64,000 bases of DNA from Tanypteryx hageni (GCA_028673005.1 CM054117.1:32150561-32214560), one strand, 5' to 3'; positions 9,900 through 22,675 are shown, counted from the first letter of the stretch. Translations and numbers: made by a program. Notes: generated by a model not told the origin, from the letters alone.

Positions 9900-11690
9900 T
9901 GCTGACCAGCCTCTCCTCCTCCCTTCACCCTCTCTCTCTTCCTCCACCTCAGTCTGGTGACATATATCCTTCTCTACCTTCAAGTCCTTCGAGATGCGGC
10001 TCATGGTTTTTGCGGACAGGGATCGTTTTCTCTCTCTCAGTCGTAAAGAATTGTACCTGGGACAAAGCATATCTGAATGCAGTCACTTTTCTGAAAACTA
10101 ATTCGTTCCGTTTTGAGATGGAAGAAAGATAGACAAATTTGCAGGGGACCAAAGAATTAATCATTCTTGCTTGCATAATTTTTTAAAAGTAACCTTTTGG
10201 AATAGATAAAGGATCGCCAACCTTTCTCAGTTGAAGAGCAAAAAAATGTTTTGAATGCTTGGTGAGTGTTACATTAATATTCCTATACCCCAGAAGGGCG
10301 AATAACGAAAAAGAGTATACTAATACCGAAAATTTATGGCCATAGTACAAATGCATGATGAATAAATAAGATTTTAAAAATAAATTATATTTCTGAATGC
10401 CCTTAAAACTCCGATTTTTTTACGTTAAGTTTTTTAAAACTCTTGAAGGCATCGAAGAAACCTTTTTGCGGGTGCCTCTTTGCACGCAGGCATACGTTTT
10501 GCAGTCACCGAAAGGGATATTATTTGTTTACTGCTGTAAAATTGCTTAAATATAATTTATGGTCTTGTTGGATGTATTAATTACCTGCTGTAATAATTTT
10601 TATATCTTTAGCTTGAGAAAAATATTGTAAATTCAACAAATATGACAATATGTAAAGCTCACTTAACTCGAAGGAATCGCCATACTTTTGCAGGTTTGCA
10701 GTTGTTTGTAATTCATAAACTTTTGAAATCTTGGACATTTGCCAGTTATGTGATATTATCGAATATAAACCCATTTTATTATGAAAATCGTTTAGAGCGC
10801 GACTATTAATATATAATCCTTGATATTTGAGTGTATCTCGAGACGAAATTTTTTCTACCCTCCGTTTAACCCCTCTCCCCCTCAGACGCAAAATCGCAGA
10901 TTTGAAATTTCTTTACCTCGTAATGAACGGCCGCTGCAGATCAAACATAACTTCCTTTATTCTCTTAGGGTACCTCCCCGCCCTACCCGTAACTTCAGAC
11001 TCCATTATCAACCCAAATTTCGCCTCTCCATAATCCCAAAGACCCATGTTTTACCGTATCCCTCAATCCTTCAACTCTCTATCGTCAGTCAATCCCTCCC
11101 TCGACCTGTTTTCATCACTTCCCTCATAAAGCTCCGCAATAACGAGAAACTAACCAGTAGTCCTTCTCAGCCCATTTCCATCATCATTTCATCTAATACT
11201 TCATTTCATTTCTCATTGTTGTTATAGTGGTTTGTTATTGTTAACAATTTGTTACAATATCCGATGTAAAAGGCCAAACCTGGCTGTCTTTGAATAATTC
11301 TTAATAAATAATATAATATACAATTTATGGCGAAAGCTCTGAGAATTGCGCCGCATTTTCTTGGAGGGAGAGGTCGTAGAAAAATCAGGTTTTTTTCCTG
11401 GACTAGAAAAAATTACTTTTAGTAAAACACGCAACGTAGGAATGGTTGGTGACACAAAGCAGAGAGTGGGACGAGGTCCATGGAAGGATTATAACAGTCG
11501 GACACACAAAGGGAGGGGAAGAGTTGCAGTTATGCGAAGGGCGCGTCTTCACTCCATCGCCATCCCCATTGCCCGCATCTCCTCATTGTTATTTTTTTCG
11601 CAATTAGAGAAGGAAGGACGGATTCCAGTGCCCATTTACCCTTTTTCGCGGCGGCAGATGTCGCCGAACGCATGACAGGATGCTTGAGAC
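9900..11690. other. Non-coding, possible decayed hAT end
   Basis: Mostly AT-rich. GGATCGCCAACCTTT at about 10211-10225 looks like a hAT terminal sequence, but I could not find a matching right end. Sequence between 10860 and 11220 is C/T-biased. No gene recognised. Confidence 0.5.
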
Positions 11691-11718
11691 AGAGAGATGG
11701 AGAAGTTTGGGAGGGGAA

Positions 11719-11772
11719 GGGAGTGGGGGGAGGGGAGTGGGGGGAGGGGAGTGGGGGGAGGGGAGTGGCGGG
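11719..11772 (+). repeat. 14-bp G-rich tandem repeat, four units
   Basis: GAGTGGGGGGAGGG-type units with GAGT at 11721, 11735, 11749 and 11763. The G6 and G4 runs in every unit make the plus strand a strong quadruplex former. It sits inside a G/A-rich tract running from about 11690 to 11860. Confidence 0.85.
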
Positions 11773-11879
11773 GGAGCGAGGCGACGGCGTAGTGGGGGGT
11801 GGGGTTGCCGAAGGGAGAGGAGATGGCGAGGAGGGCTTGAGGGGGGAGGGACTGGGCGAGCGGGTGACGTGGTGCGATG

Positions 11880-12440
11880 GTTAATTGGAGTGCAGAGATG
11901 GGGATGGGTGGAGAGGGCGAAGAAATCGTCGCGTGACAGCAGAGGAATACTTAATAACAAAAAGGGCGACATAGAAAGAAAGAGAGACAATCAACCATTT
12001 CATTCCATTTGGATTAGGTAATCTCCACGTAAACTCCAAAAGAGTACGATCAACGCACGAATCGTTGCCTCTTTTGAAGTATTTTTTGTCGACTGCAAGT
12101 TTTGATTTTCGACATTTTTTGTGGGAAATGAACCCAAATATATGTAACAATCTGCGAGAATGTGAGAATACTTGTTACTATTTTACCAAATAGGCGCTAT
12201 AAAAAATTTGAATATTCATAGAACAGTGAGTGATGCAGAGATAGTGCGCTTCAGTAAGCAATCACTAAAAAAACTTTTTTATTTGAATAGCTTAATTGTT
12301 TATATCTGCCATTTTATGATTAGTGAAATTTCCTATATAACTCAATTTACAAAAATAATTTTCACCCCCTTTTCAAGCGTGGGATTTAAGTTCAAAAAAA
12401 GATATTTTGAGAGAAAGCGGATTTTTTTACGATAAAAGAT
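11880..12440. other. Non-coding, nothing recognised
   Basis: AT-rich after the G-rich tract. The 87-codon frame at 12172-12435 is Phe/Ile/Lys-rich, as expected from AT-rich DNA, and has no recognisable motif. Confidence 0.5.
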
Positions 12441-12960
12441 AAAGAAGTAGAGTATTATCCATGAACATGGATAAAATTATATCGTTTTTTCTTCTATTTT
12501 TGAAATTTGGTAATATTTTGAGTCTTATTTCGCTATGGGGATTTCTCCCATTATTGTATTTGACGAATTTGGAATTTGATCGCCTATTATATCCGAAAAT
12601 TTTGCCTATCTTACTTTATTATTATGTGGTTATGCCGCCACATATTCGGTCACTAAACCCTAGTTTGTAAGTGGCGTCAATGTGGAAATGTACACTCATA
12701 ATCTCAGCTTTCCATCTGTTATACCTTCGGAGATATAATAAGAAATTTAATGGGCTCCTATCCGACTCAGTATATTTTTCGAAGCTCAAATCCGAAGAAA
12801 ATCAAAAGGTATAATTGCAGAAATCTACACCTCAGGTTTTAACTCTCTATCGTTTACGGTTTCGTCACAGTTTTAATTAAAGCAAGTGCACAGACGAATA
12901 GGCAGACGAAAATGTGAAATTTTAAGCGCAATTTTTAAAGGTGCTAAAAAAGAAAAAAGG
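12440..12960 (-). repeat. Dispersed repeat family 2, copy C (inverted)
   Basis: The reverse complement aligns with the left half of copy B (about 36560-36900). Shared words include TATATCTCCGAAGGTATAA, GATGGAAAGCTGA and CATTTCCACATT, in the same order, and GATTTCTG and AAACCGTAAA further along. It lacks the right-hand part that ends CGCCTAAAAAT. The small open frames here (for example 12461-12670) fall within the repeat. Confidence 0.75.
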
Positions 12961-12969
12961 CGACAATTT

Positions 12970-14230
12970 GGTCTTCAAAGAAATAGATCAATAAAGTGAT
13001 CTGAATCATCCTCATTGTAAAAACTAGCAACTAATCACGTTGTGAATAATACTTTACGCTCTGTCGATTCGCTTAAATCTTCTCTCGTAACGTTTCAGCG
13101 TTTTACAGGAAACGTATAGTCACTGCTTGGATAAATAGCCATTACCTCACTGAGGATGAAACACAAATAGCTTTAATTGCTGCTGCTTTTTCACATTGAA
13201 ATTCTGATCGTCTACTCAAAGAAAAACTGTTTTGGACCTTCATAGAACCTGTAATTTGATACTTGTGGCCGAGAAAAATTAATAACACTTTTTTATGATT
13301 GATGAAGGTAGTCGTGGAAAATAAACGCCTACGTTGGAATAAAATTAGCAGAAGGAAGCTACATTCACTCTTTATATGATAAAAATATCGAGGCAATTAA
13401 AAAAGGGGGAGATTTAATGTTGCTCATGAGATTATTGAGTGTAAAAAGGTAGGGCAGATGTTTGGAATGTAAGACCTTAGAGAAGGTGTTTGAAAGGTGA
13501 AGGTAAACGTTGCGTGCAGCGGTAACATAAATCGTGTTAATGAATGCTGGTACCCACCCCTGAATCACGTGTAAACAGAGTAATAATGCTCGTCAATATA
13601 ATTCCAAATTAATTATAAATTCATTTAGGAGTTTCATGAAGGTTGTTAGAATGAGAGAACAAGGAATTAATATTGAAATTTTGCTGATTTATTTAAAAAA
13701 TTATAATGGAAAGTCACCGTTTTATTGATATTAAAATGAAATGTTATTTGGAAACGATGTGTGAAATTAAAATTTCTTATTAAATTGAAAATACCGTTAA
13801 GTGAATAATAATCTCTTTTCGTCAAATAAAATCTCCTTCCAGTTAAAGTCATGAAGGAATTATTAAATACATTGCAAACATTTTGGCGCATGTCATATTG
13901 ATCCCGAATCTGGGCTTTCACTTGGTTACGTTTATTAGTAACTCAGTTTCTGCTACACATGAAAATATATAACAACACAATGGCCTTCCGAATGGCTTAC
14001 TCCTTTTAACGAAACACAAACAGAGATGAAAGATGAAAAGTATTTCTCATTAGTAAAAAAATGTTTTCCATTAAGGGTTGGGTTTTTGGTCGGCATCAAC
14101 TATTTTCTGCAAGAGAACGCTTGGGAAGATTTCAAACAATTTTAAAACTGCACACAATTTGTAGAAAGCGTATCATTTCCAATTTGTAGGAAAAAAGGGC
14201 ACCGATTTATTTAAGGGTTGAAAAGTCATT
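12970..14230. other. Non-coding AT-rich stretch
   Basis: AT-rich with short open frames of Phe/Asn/Ile composition only. No paired repeats or recognisable RNA gene. Confidence 0.55.
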
Positions 14231-14234
14231 GCTT

Positions 14235-14525
14235 TTTCGGTAAGAGAGAAGAAGGGAGAGGGTGGAGAAAAGGAAAGAAGGAGGTAGGAAGGGGTCTAGA
14301 GATCAGCGGAGGCACGGATGCGAAGGCAAAGGGAACGCCTCGTATTAACGAGGTGAATAATAAAGGGGACGAGATCGAGTTTATTGGCAGAAGAGTAATA
14401 TGGAAGAGAGGGACTGCAAAAGAGTTAGGAAGAGGGCGAGTTGGAGAGAGAGAGAGAAGGTTGAAGCGATGGGAGAGAATGTCTAGGAGAGAAAGGGTGA
14501 GGGAGGGTGGAAATCTTGGAAATTG
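14235..14525 (+). repeat. Purine-rich low-complexity tract
   Basis: G/A-rich plus strand with GAGAGAGAGAGAAGG near 14443. The 102-codon Arg/Glu/Gly-rich frame across it is a compositional artefact. Confidence 0.8.
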
Positions 14526-15004
14526 ATTGAGAAAGATGACAGTGAATTTAATCTTAACAAATCGTGAAATCCAATATCAGATCAATTTTTGTTGTTTTAA
14601 CTCTAATCGATAAAACTGTAGTAGAAAATTATATAGAACCAAATTAAGTGGTTGCTAAACTATAGTACGACATGAAAGGGAAATAACTTTGTTTATTTCA
14701 TCTTACTCTTTAAAGATTATTTAATAATTCCAGTTATATCGGACAGATATTTATTTATGAATTTAATATTATATGTTGCCATTATGGTTGCTCGTGTGAT
14801 AATTTTCAATTCCTTAAACATTTTCGAAGAGTGATGATTGTGTTTAAACTAACAGGGTGAAATTATTTCTAAAAGAAAGCATTCTTGGCACCTAACGTAG
14901 GAGGAAACTACATGTAAATTTTCTATAAATTAAATCTGAATACCACCAGCTAAACGTTTACTCCAGCGAGAAGGGTGCGTGTAACAGTGTCACAGGGAAA
15001 ACAA

Positions 15005-15075
15005 AGACGGGATTCGAACCCTCCCAGCAAAATTTGAGGAAGGATAATAGCACTAAGCAAATAAGAGGAGATAGG
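15005..15075 (-). repeat. tRNA-derived SINE head (candidate)
   Basis: On the minus strand a B-box (GGTTCGAATCC, within 15015-15030) lies about 40 bases after an A-box-like TTGCTTAGTGCTATTATCC. That is the normal internal promoter spacing of a tRNA gene. The acceptor stem is not convincingly paired, so it is a SINE head or tRNA relic rather than a functional tRNA. Confidence 0.45.
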
Positions 15076-15249
15076 AGTTATCTGAGAGAACTGGTCCGTA
15101 GCGTGAAGTCACGCCACTAAGTCGCGACCATACCTCAAACCGTGAAAAATGGCATAGTTTTTACACCGGAGAAATAGGATAATCATTGCGCATATATTGG
15201 TGCGTTTTTATGCGCAGGATAACAACATGTTCTTTGAGGAGGGGCGGAA

Positions 15250-16180
15250 ACGTAGAAGAGGACTGGCCGTAGAAAGGATAGTAACAAGAGGAAAGGTAAG
15301 ATATAAATGGAGAATGCATTAAGAAAGGTGATGGTTGTAGGTCGCGGAGAAGTGTGGAAGGGTGACACGGGCAGGAGGAGGGCGCCTTTGCCGGTTACCG
15401 AGTGAGATGAGAGAGGAGGAGGAGAGAGAGGATTGGAGATTATGGGGCGGGGGACGTTGCGTGGGTGGTCTAGCGCAGTTGAAGGGGCGAGGAGGGATAA
15501 GGGGGGAGGGGTGATGGAGGTAGGGTTGAGCTGCTCCATTGTTCTTAAAAGGATGTCGAGGGGAGAACACTCACCACCTCGGGAGGAAGCTATGCCTTAA
15601 AACCATCCATTCTCCTTTCCTCTTCATTCCCGACTCTCTCCACTCCTTTCTCCCTCTCCTCTCTACTCTTCTCCACATCTATCCCTCTCGCCTCCTTCAC
15701 TTCTCCTCCTCCCCGTCTCATTCTCAACTCGAGAACGAAGAAAAAATTGAAACAAAAATCTTGTGTCATTTGTCCCTCGCTCACCTTTCCCCACCCCTTT
15801 CAACTCTTCTCTTTCTATCTCTCTCTCGTATCTTTCTTTTTTCTCTTTTCTCGCTCGCTCGAACGCCTCTTGGATAAATTTTCTCGAGTCATATGTCTCG
15901 TTTTCTCTTCTCTCACCTTTCTACATCTCCCTTCATTTTCGATTCATTCGACAGTGTTTTTTTTTCGGAATCCCTCCTCGTTTCCTGATGTCATTTATTT
16001 CTTTATCGTCTTTTCTCATTCACCCCATCGCTATTTTTCCTCCCTCGTTCGTCCGCTCGTGAACGCAGCGAGTTTGTTTTTTTTATCTTTCTCCTGGCAT
16101 CATGCGTTTATGCACACCCCATTCCGCGCCTGTTTTTCTCCCGCTTCGTTCTTTATCTGCTGTCATTTGTTTCTCTGCCG
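15250..16180. repeat. Purine tract switching to pyrimidine tract
   Basis: Plus strand is G/A-rich from about 15250 to 15535, then C/T-rich from about 15600 to 16180. Neither half is a simple tandem repeat. Overlapping open frames, including one of 166 codons, follow the composition and have no domain. Confidence 0.75.
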
Positions 16181-16189
16181 CTTGAGGCT

Positions 16190-17500
16190 GAAAGGAGATG
16201 ACTGCAGACTTGAAGTTTCATTCGCACGTTGGATAAAGGCTGTGTGATCATAGACAAGGATGAAGTGATGCCGTCAGTATAAGAAATTTTTAAGCCACCT
16301 TTGGGGGCGGAATAAGTTTCGATAGGATATGCTTGGTATTACGTATGATTGGCATATAATGGAAATAATGATCTTATTTAGTCATTTACATAAAAAGCAA
16401 ATATTTATATGGTTATCTAAAGGAGTTTTATTCATGTCGGATGAACTCAAAAAAGGTATTTGCACTTGATGACTGTTTATTGACTTTCATCTTTCAAATG
16501 GTAAATAAATACCACAAAGGAAATATTTTCTCAAATATAGAAGAAAGATAAATTACCAAACTCTGAAACTGTAGTTTTCAGCCCCTTACGAGCATAACTG
16601 CACAGAAATTCATTATCGTTGTAGATTCCTGTCTGCGGCGTAGGGCGAGGTAACTAATAACAAAAGAATAATTATTGATATTATAAATTTTTATCGACAA
16701 AGAGATTTTAACCTATGTTTAAACAAAATTTAGCTTTCACTTCCACCTAGCTGCTCAATTTGAATTATGCAAAATTGATAAAAATTCAGCATATCTTGAA
16801 CATCATACACGAGTAACGTAAAGCATTGTTACGATTTTTCTAAAGATCAAGTTTTATGAAAGTTCCGGTGAGAAAATAATTCCTATAATCCTATCGCAAA
16901 CGATGCTTACGAGGAAAGAAGGCATCCGTGCAGTTACCCTCTCCTCTCCTACCCTCCCTCCTCTCCCCCCCCCCCCCCGGTATCACAAATAATTTGAGGT
17001 GTGACTGATTTCGCATTAATTTCAACTTAAACTTAAAAATTAACATACCTATATTTAACAAATTACTTTGACGATTTTTAAAATTTTATAGGGATGTCTA
17101 TGAGTTATCATTGGGAATTATTAAAGAAAAATAAGAACAAATCCCATTTGTTATTCCTCCCAACACCCTCCCCTAAGTAAATTCCTGGCTGACTGTTACG
17201 ATATCATTTGCCATCATCAGAAAACGTTATTATCATTCTATGGAATTTATACTCATCGATACATTATTTAAGGTATCGTTGAATATATGTGAGCTAATGG
17301 CAAGGCATCGAAAAGTCCCTCTACGCGCCTCACATTTGAATATTAGTTTTTGTCGACTGAAATTAATTTCACGTTTCCTTTCCCGAAAGCCGGCTCATAT
17401 AATAGGAAGAGGGGAACAGATGCAACGGATCGAGGAAGGAAATTCTTCACAGGTGTATCTCGTGACTAGAGGGGCGAAAAACGGAAAGGGAAAAGATGAC
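16190..17500. other. Non-coding with a C14 homopolymer
   Basis: Mainly AT-rich DNA. A C/T run ends in 14 consecutive C residues at 16965-16978, a likely sequencing and replication trouble spot. No gene or mobile element recognised. Confidence 0.55.
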
Positions 17501-17549
17501 GAAGGTGCCGCGGCGAGATTAACCCTTCGCCCCCTACACTTACGCGCCC

Positions 17550-17945
17550 CTCTCTTCCCATCCCTTTACTCTCTCACCCTTTCATTCCCATTCACCATCC
17601 TTTCCGTCTTTTCTGGAGTGGAGCGGGGTGGGGAAGCTTCTGGGGAGGAAGGGGGCGAGAGAGAGAGAGGTTACGGGATTTAGAGAAAGGAATGAGAGGA
17701 AGGAGGAGGGTATGGGAAGACCGGAAGTTTGTTAGTGGGCGTATAAGGGAAGAGGGAACTCGAGGAGGGAGGCGGGAGGAAAGGAGCTCAAAGGGGGCGG
17801 GGCGGCATAGTGGCTCCGAGGAGTGTGTAACATCTCAAGAGGCGGAAGTCGATGCGAAAATAACACCGACGGGAAAGAAGGAAAGATGGGAATCAAGGTG
17901 GTTGGGTAAGAGGGGGGCGGAGAGAGTTGGGGGCGGGTGGCTTTT
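17550..17945. repeat. Pyrimidine-to-purine low-complexity switch
   Basis: C/T-rich until about 17615, then G/A-rich with GGCGAGAGAGAGAGAGG. Open frames of 147 and 86 codons arise from it and are not supported as genes. Confidence 0.7.
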
Positions 17946-17954
17946 ATCCTGACA

Positions 17955-19540
17955 GGGCTTTTCATTTTAACCGATATTTCACGCTACACCTTTTTTTTGG
18001 GAGGGACGAAATTGAGTATCTCGTCAAAAGTTGTAACTTCTGGGAGATGTCAAGACGCGTCAACAAAGAATTGAAGAGAAAACTAAGCGAGGAATTTTGA
18101 ATGCGGTGTTCAACCGTGAAAGCGTACTTATACGGGAGCTTTGATGTCTCCTTGGCTGCAATCGATTTAAGAGTAATGAAATACCGTAAGTTACATAACT
18201 TGTACGTCGCGGAGAGAGAAGGTGACGCTGTGAAATGAAATATTATCGAGCAGAGTTTCCCTCTTCATAAAACCAAAACTGAAGTGTAGAAAAACGATAA
18301 AAATTAAGCCATAGTAGAACTTGTAACGACATAGAATTAATAATTTTCGCTACTATCTTTTCCAGGTAAGAGCAACTTTCAAGATGCTTCGTTTGGAGGA
18401 AAGTCATTCCGACATAGCATGGTGAGCAAGCTCTAATGTTCTAGACTAACTAAAAACGCAAGAGTTAAGATACCTTCGAGAGACAATATCAGTAATGCCA
18501 TGATCCATATGGCGGGTTAGAGAGAAACGGTATTGATAAAAAATATTATCATTAATATCATATAATATTACGTAATTTATTCTCTGTATTTTCACTTACC
18601 GTAGTTATTTCTTGCCCAAATATTGCAATTTATACTGTAAATCCTCCTTAATAACGTCTACGAAAAAATTATTGTCCTCTTTCAAAGCGCTCTTTTTAAA
18701 AGATGATCATCAGAAAAGTAATATTAATTTGATAAAATTTGTTTCCATGAGAAAGTTTGCTATCAATAACCTTTTAAATTGTAAAAATCTCTTTTTCTAT
18801 CTGATATTTATATTTAGACGAGGTATATTTCCAACCTCGGAGTGTATAGCTTTCTTTACGACTAGTAGGTCCATCATTCCGATTTTATTAACCCCTCGAT
18901 CCTGGGTTATATCCGTAGATAGGGCGTCTCCCGTTAAAACATAGACAATTATTTACGGCTTCGCATGATTTTCCAAAAAAAGAAGAACACCGCTTCGCTC
19001 TATCCAATAGAATGCGGATTACTTTACCGCCCCGACAGTAGTAAATCCTGCCTCCGTCGCATACAAACCGATCCTCCGAATAAATAAACAAACACAACAT
19101 GCGAGTTTAAAAAGCGGGAAACTGAGAAGTCACAGCGATTCCCGACTCCACAAAAGAACAGAATCCATTATGAGTGTAGTTTCTATCTCTACGCACCTAA
19201 TTGACACGCGAGGATATGCTTCTTTCTTAAAAAAAAGCCAGCACTCGCTCCTCTAAAAGCCGCAAAAAGAAATCAGCGTGAAAAGTTCATGAAGTAAGAA
19301 TAATCTCTCATTTGCTCGTGTGTGCGGGAAATAAAAGGGAAGACAAGAAAGGAGGCGTTCCGCAGCGGGTAAAAAGTGCAAAAAAAAAACAAAAAAGAAG
19401 CGGAAAAAATCGCCAGCATTGAATTCTAAATGAGCGCGTGACTGATGACTCTTATAAATTCAGAACGCCGCATAAATAAATGAAAGATGGGAGGATAGGG
19501 TGGAGGGTGCGGAGGGGGAGAGGTACGGTCATGGAAGAGG
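17955..19540. other. Non-coding, nothing recognised
   Basis: Mixed AT-rich sequence. A 110-codon plus-strand frame (18612-18944) has no recognisable domain. No repeats found. Confidence 0.5.
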
Positions 19541-19554
19541 AGCAAGGGAGGGAT

Positions 19555-19640
19555 AAAGAGTCACGGGGTGGCCTCCGTTGTTGGCAGCGGTGGCGGGGGG
19601 TCGTGGGTTCATATCGCGCGTCGTGCATCCCATAAAGGAC
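19555..19640 (+). repeat. Possible tRNA-derived fragment
   Basis: GTGGCCTCCGTTGTTGG (A-box-like) followed about 40 bases later by GTGGGTTCATATCG (B-box-like), in a GC-rich context. The match to the B-box consensus is imperfect and stems do not close, so this is tentative. Confidence 0.25.
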
Positions 19641-19837
19641 CCACGTGACTGATGGAGCACCTCCCCCTCCCTCCCCTTTTCCAGTCCCTTGAGGTGTGGA
19701 CCACCGCTGGGACCCATCCTCTCACGCTTCCTCGGGGACATTGTTGGAGTGACCGCGGGAGGTCCCATCGTCCGCCGGAGACGATGCCCGTCCTAGGGAG
19801 GGGCGTGAGAGATATAACGTAAGGGTGTGACCCCAAC

Positions 19838-20260
19838 GGTCTCTCTCTCTCTTTCTTTTTCCTCTCTCTCCATCTCTCCGTATCTCTCTCCCTCACTCGT
19901 TGCCGCCTCTCGCACTGCCGAAGCACGGGAATGCGTGCGTGCCTACAACTTTTATCTCTCTCTCTCTTTCTACTCGAACCGAATAAACGAGCGTGTTTTA
20001 GAGGATTTTATTTTTCGTTTCGGAGTGGAATGGGAACGAAGATGGAGGGAGGGAGGGAGGGTGGAGGAGATGAGAGGAATATGCGTGTTGCCCGTGGAAG
20101 GTCTCTTTACGGCAGTTAATTAAAGTGGCGGATTGCTCCGTGGCATCCGGAATCGCATAAATTCTTTCGCTGCAAACAAAGGAAGGGAGGTGTAGGGAGG
20201 AAAGAGAGAGGGGGGGATGAGTAGTTGGGTGAGGGTGGAAGAAATAGGAAGGTGAGAAAA
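19838..20260. repeat. CT tract followed by GA tract
   Basis: (TC)n-rich sequence at about 19838-19975, then G/A-rich sequence at about 20030-20255. Same strand-switch pattern as elsewhere in the window. Confidence 0.75.
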
Positions 20261-20269
20261 AGAGGGCGC

Positions 20270-21148
20270 ATTAAGATGTTGGCGTGTTAACACGCAGTAT
20301 ATGTACCACATAAAGGACTTATACGATTTTAAAAGTTTCAGGAAAATTCTACTGTTTAGAAAGAGAAGAATTCGTTGTAGGTAAGAGGGTGATGCAATAT
20401 AGGGAGATAGTGCGCGAGAGAATCCCGTGAGGGAGAATGTGTGTGGATAGTAATGAGAGAATATTCGTAAAAGCTTTGGAAATCGATGATATAATTTGCT
20501 TTTGGGTGAGGATATGTTGTTCTTATATATTCGTCACAGTCAATATGTTGATAAAGATATTATGTGGCTTTAGTTACTAATTTTGCTCTTTTAGATTTAC
20601 TTTTTTTTCATTTTCCAAACTCGATCAAACAATATAATCGACGATTTAGAGAGTAAAAATAAAATAAGATGTTGAATCAGAAATTGCTACATTACAGAAC
20701 TCCTGATTGGTAAGATAAACGTTTACATTTTCTTGTCAGTCGGATTTTAGAATGGCTTCAAAAAATCACCATGTACCTACAAATTGCTAACGTAAGCAGA
20801 TTCCTAAATATTCTTTATTGTGCACTAAAACTTCAATAGACCATCAATAAAACTAACCAAAATCACAACTCTTTGGAGCGAAGCGGGTAATGTTATGGGA
20901 TGTAATAAGCATCAACCACCAGGCATTAAAATTATTTTATATTTATCATTGCATATGAAAATTTCCCGTCAAAGATGTGCGAATCACTTAAGACAATTAA
21001 TTAAGAAAATAATAATTTCTAAAATATTGAAAAGTCAAATTTGATCATTCTGAAACCATAGTATGCTATGATTTCTGTTTCGCTTTCGGGAAGAAGATGG
21101 CAGTTATAATAATTATAGGAGCTGGAGAAGGAATTATGGGGTCTTTAC
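20270..21148. other. Non-coding, nothing recognised
   Basis: AT-rich, no open frame of interest, no repeat identified up to the direct repeat that begins at 21150. Confidence 0.55.
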
Positions 21149-21162
21149 TTCATCATAAGATG

Positions 21163-21428
21163 TTGATGGAATAAAGCGATCTAAAGATCCTATGCAGACA
21201 GGCATAAGCTGTAATGTTGGGAATAACTTTGAAACGAGAAAAAAAGTCTGCTGTGACCGGGAATCGAACCCGGGTCTTCGTCCCAACCAAGAAAACATCC
21301 GCGTTAAGAAACGAGAAAATTGATCTGCTACGATAGTTCAGTGGTAGAATATCCGCCCGTGCAAGTGGAAGATCCGGGTTCGATTCCCGGTCATAGCAGA
21401 CTTATTTCTCGTTTCAAAATTATTCCCA
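21163..21428. mobile_element. tRNA-Gly-like inverted-dimer insertion, 13-bp TSD
   Basis: This 266-bp segment is bracketed by a perfect 13-bp direct repeat, TCATCATAAGATG, at 21150-21162 and 21429-21441. Inside, about 60 bases from 21219 (GGGAATAACTTTGAAACGAG, then a T-arm GGGAATCGAACCCGG) are repeated in inverted orientation ending near 21427, with about five differences. The right arm carries a nearly complete tRNA-Gly-like body; the left arm carries only the 3' half. A third AAACGAGAAAA...TCTGCT word lies between them at about 21309. A 13-bp TSD is typical of target-primed retroposition; the head-to-head dimer form is unusual. Confidence 0.75.
21327..21398 (+). pseudogene. tRNA-Gly-derived pseudogene or SINE head
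   Basis: A cloverleaf can be drawn: acceptor stem GCTACGA/TCATAGC (6 of 7 pairs), U8 and A9 in place, D-stem GTTC/GAAT with the AGTGGTA loop, and a perfect T-arm CCGGG-TTCGATT-CCCGG. The D-arm and T-arm match eukaryotic tRNA-Gly. The anticodon arm pairs TCCGC with GTGGA but leaves an 8-base loop (CCGTGCAA) instead of 7, so no normal anticodon is presented. It forms one arm of the inverted dimer above. Both the loop and the context argue against a working tRNA. Confidence 0.65.
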
Positions 21429-21444
21429 TCATCATAAGATGGCA

Positions 21445-22675
21445 ACTAGATGAAACCGATGACTTCTATATCAGCGCATTAACTAATCAAATTGAATCTA
21501 ATGACTACCTCCAGAACTAAATTAAACTCCAAGTTTTTGGTTCCGGAATGATTTTAAGTATATAAATAGGAGAAAAGTAGTAAGGAGGTTTCTGGTGTTT
21601 TTAAATATTTTGGAATAGGAACCTAGAGGATTTTTACGACTGAGTCTAATGGATAGTTTGTAAGGGAAAATAAGAGGAGAATAGAGAAAAGGGAAAGGCA
21701 GTGGAACGATGGAATATGAAAGAAAGGGGAAAGGAAAGGGTAGATGAAGATGAAGCTATCCTTACGTCGCTCGCGAAGTAGCCAGCGGGTCGCCGAATCC
21801 TAACACATCTTCTAAGAGCGCAACGTCAGATCGAAAGACATGTGCCGTCAAGGACTCGCACGTGAAGCGAAAATCTCAGACGACGTTCTCTTTCTCATTG
21901 ATGTCATAGGGAAAGATTTGTACGTCATTGCGCATTCTCGTCCTCATATTTCACATTCCATGCGATGTAAAAAAAGTTTCAAGCAGTTGTAGTAGATTAA
22001 AAGATTATGTCAATTTCCTGTAATGCAATGAATAAAAACTCACCAGATTGCGTACTTGACAGTTGAAAAATTTGTTGAGGCAAAACTATGACAAATACGA
22101 AAGAGATTCAGCAGATTTCATTTGAAGTTTAAGTATTTATAAATGTCTGTGTCACTAACGCCTATTCTTACGATAATCATTTTTATTCGAAACCTCCACA
22201 TATAGAAAAAATATCCTTCAAGATTATAACCTCATTGATTACAGCAGTTAATCGCCAATTTATAGATCTGAATATGAATAAGATGTATGATTAGACTAAG
22301 ATTTTAATGAGGATACTCCCTGACATGTGCAGCACAAAATAATATAGATATAATAAAAATATGTTTGAAATTGCTGGAGAGAATACAACTTGGCAGGACG
22401 ATAATGAATGATTTCATTGGTGGTGGCCTCTCATTGAAAGCGTAGTGAATTTACTCCGCCTTGAAGGATTACTTTTGTTGTAAAACAATCTGTGCTCGTC
22501 AGAAATAGAGGTGGAAGGCGAGGGAGTGACGTGACGAGGGAAACGAGAAAGAAACAAAAAAGATGCGATAACTCTTTAACGAGATTCGTGCAAAAAATAA
22601 AGAGCGAAAGAATGGAAAAGGTTAAGATGCAGTGCCTCTTGAGCATAGCAGCCCGCACCGATCTGGGAAGGTGAA
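21445..22675. other. Non-coding, nothing recognised
   Basis: AT-rich with a short G/A-rich patch around 21660-21750. No conserved frame or paired repeat. Confidence 0.55.

Noticed and set aside
10208..10530. hAT element starting GGATCGCCAACC
   Set aside because: No convincing right TIR or target duplication; kept only as a possible lone end.
15747..16247. 166-codon open frame
   Set aside because: Phe/Ser/Leu-rich from a CT tract, with several overlapping alternative frames.
21327..21398. Functional tRNA gene
   Set aside because: Eight-base anticodon loop, acceptor mismatch and location inside an inverted-dimer insertion.
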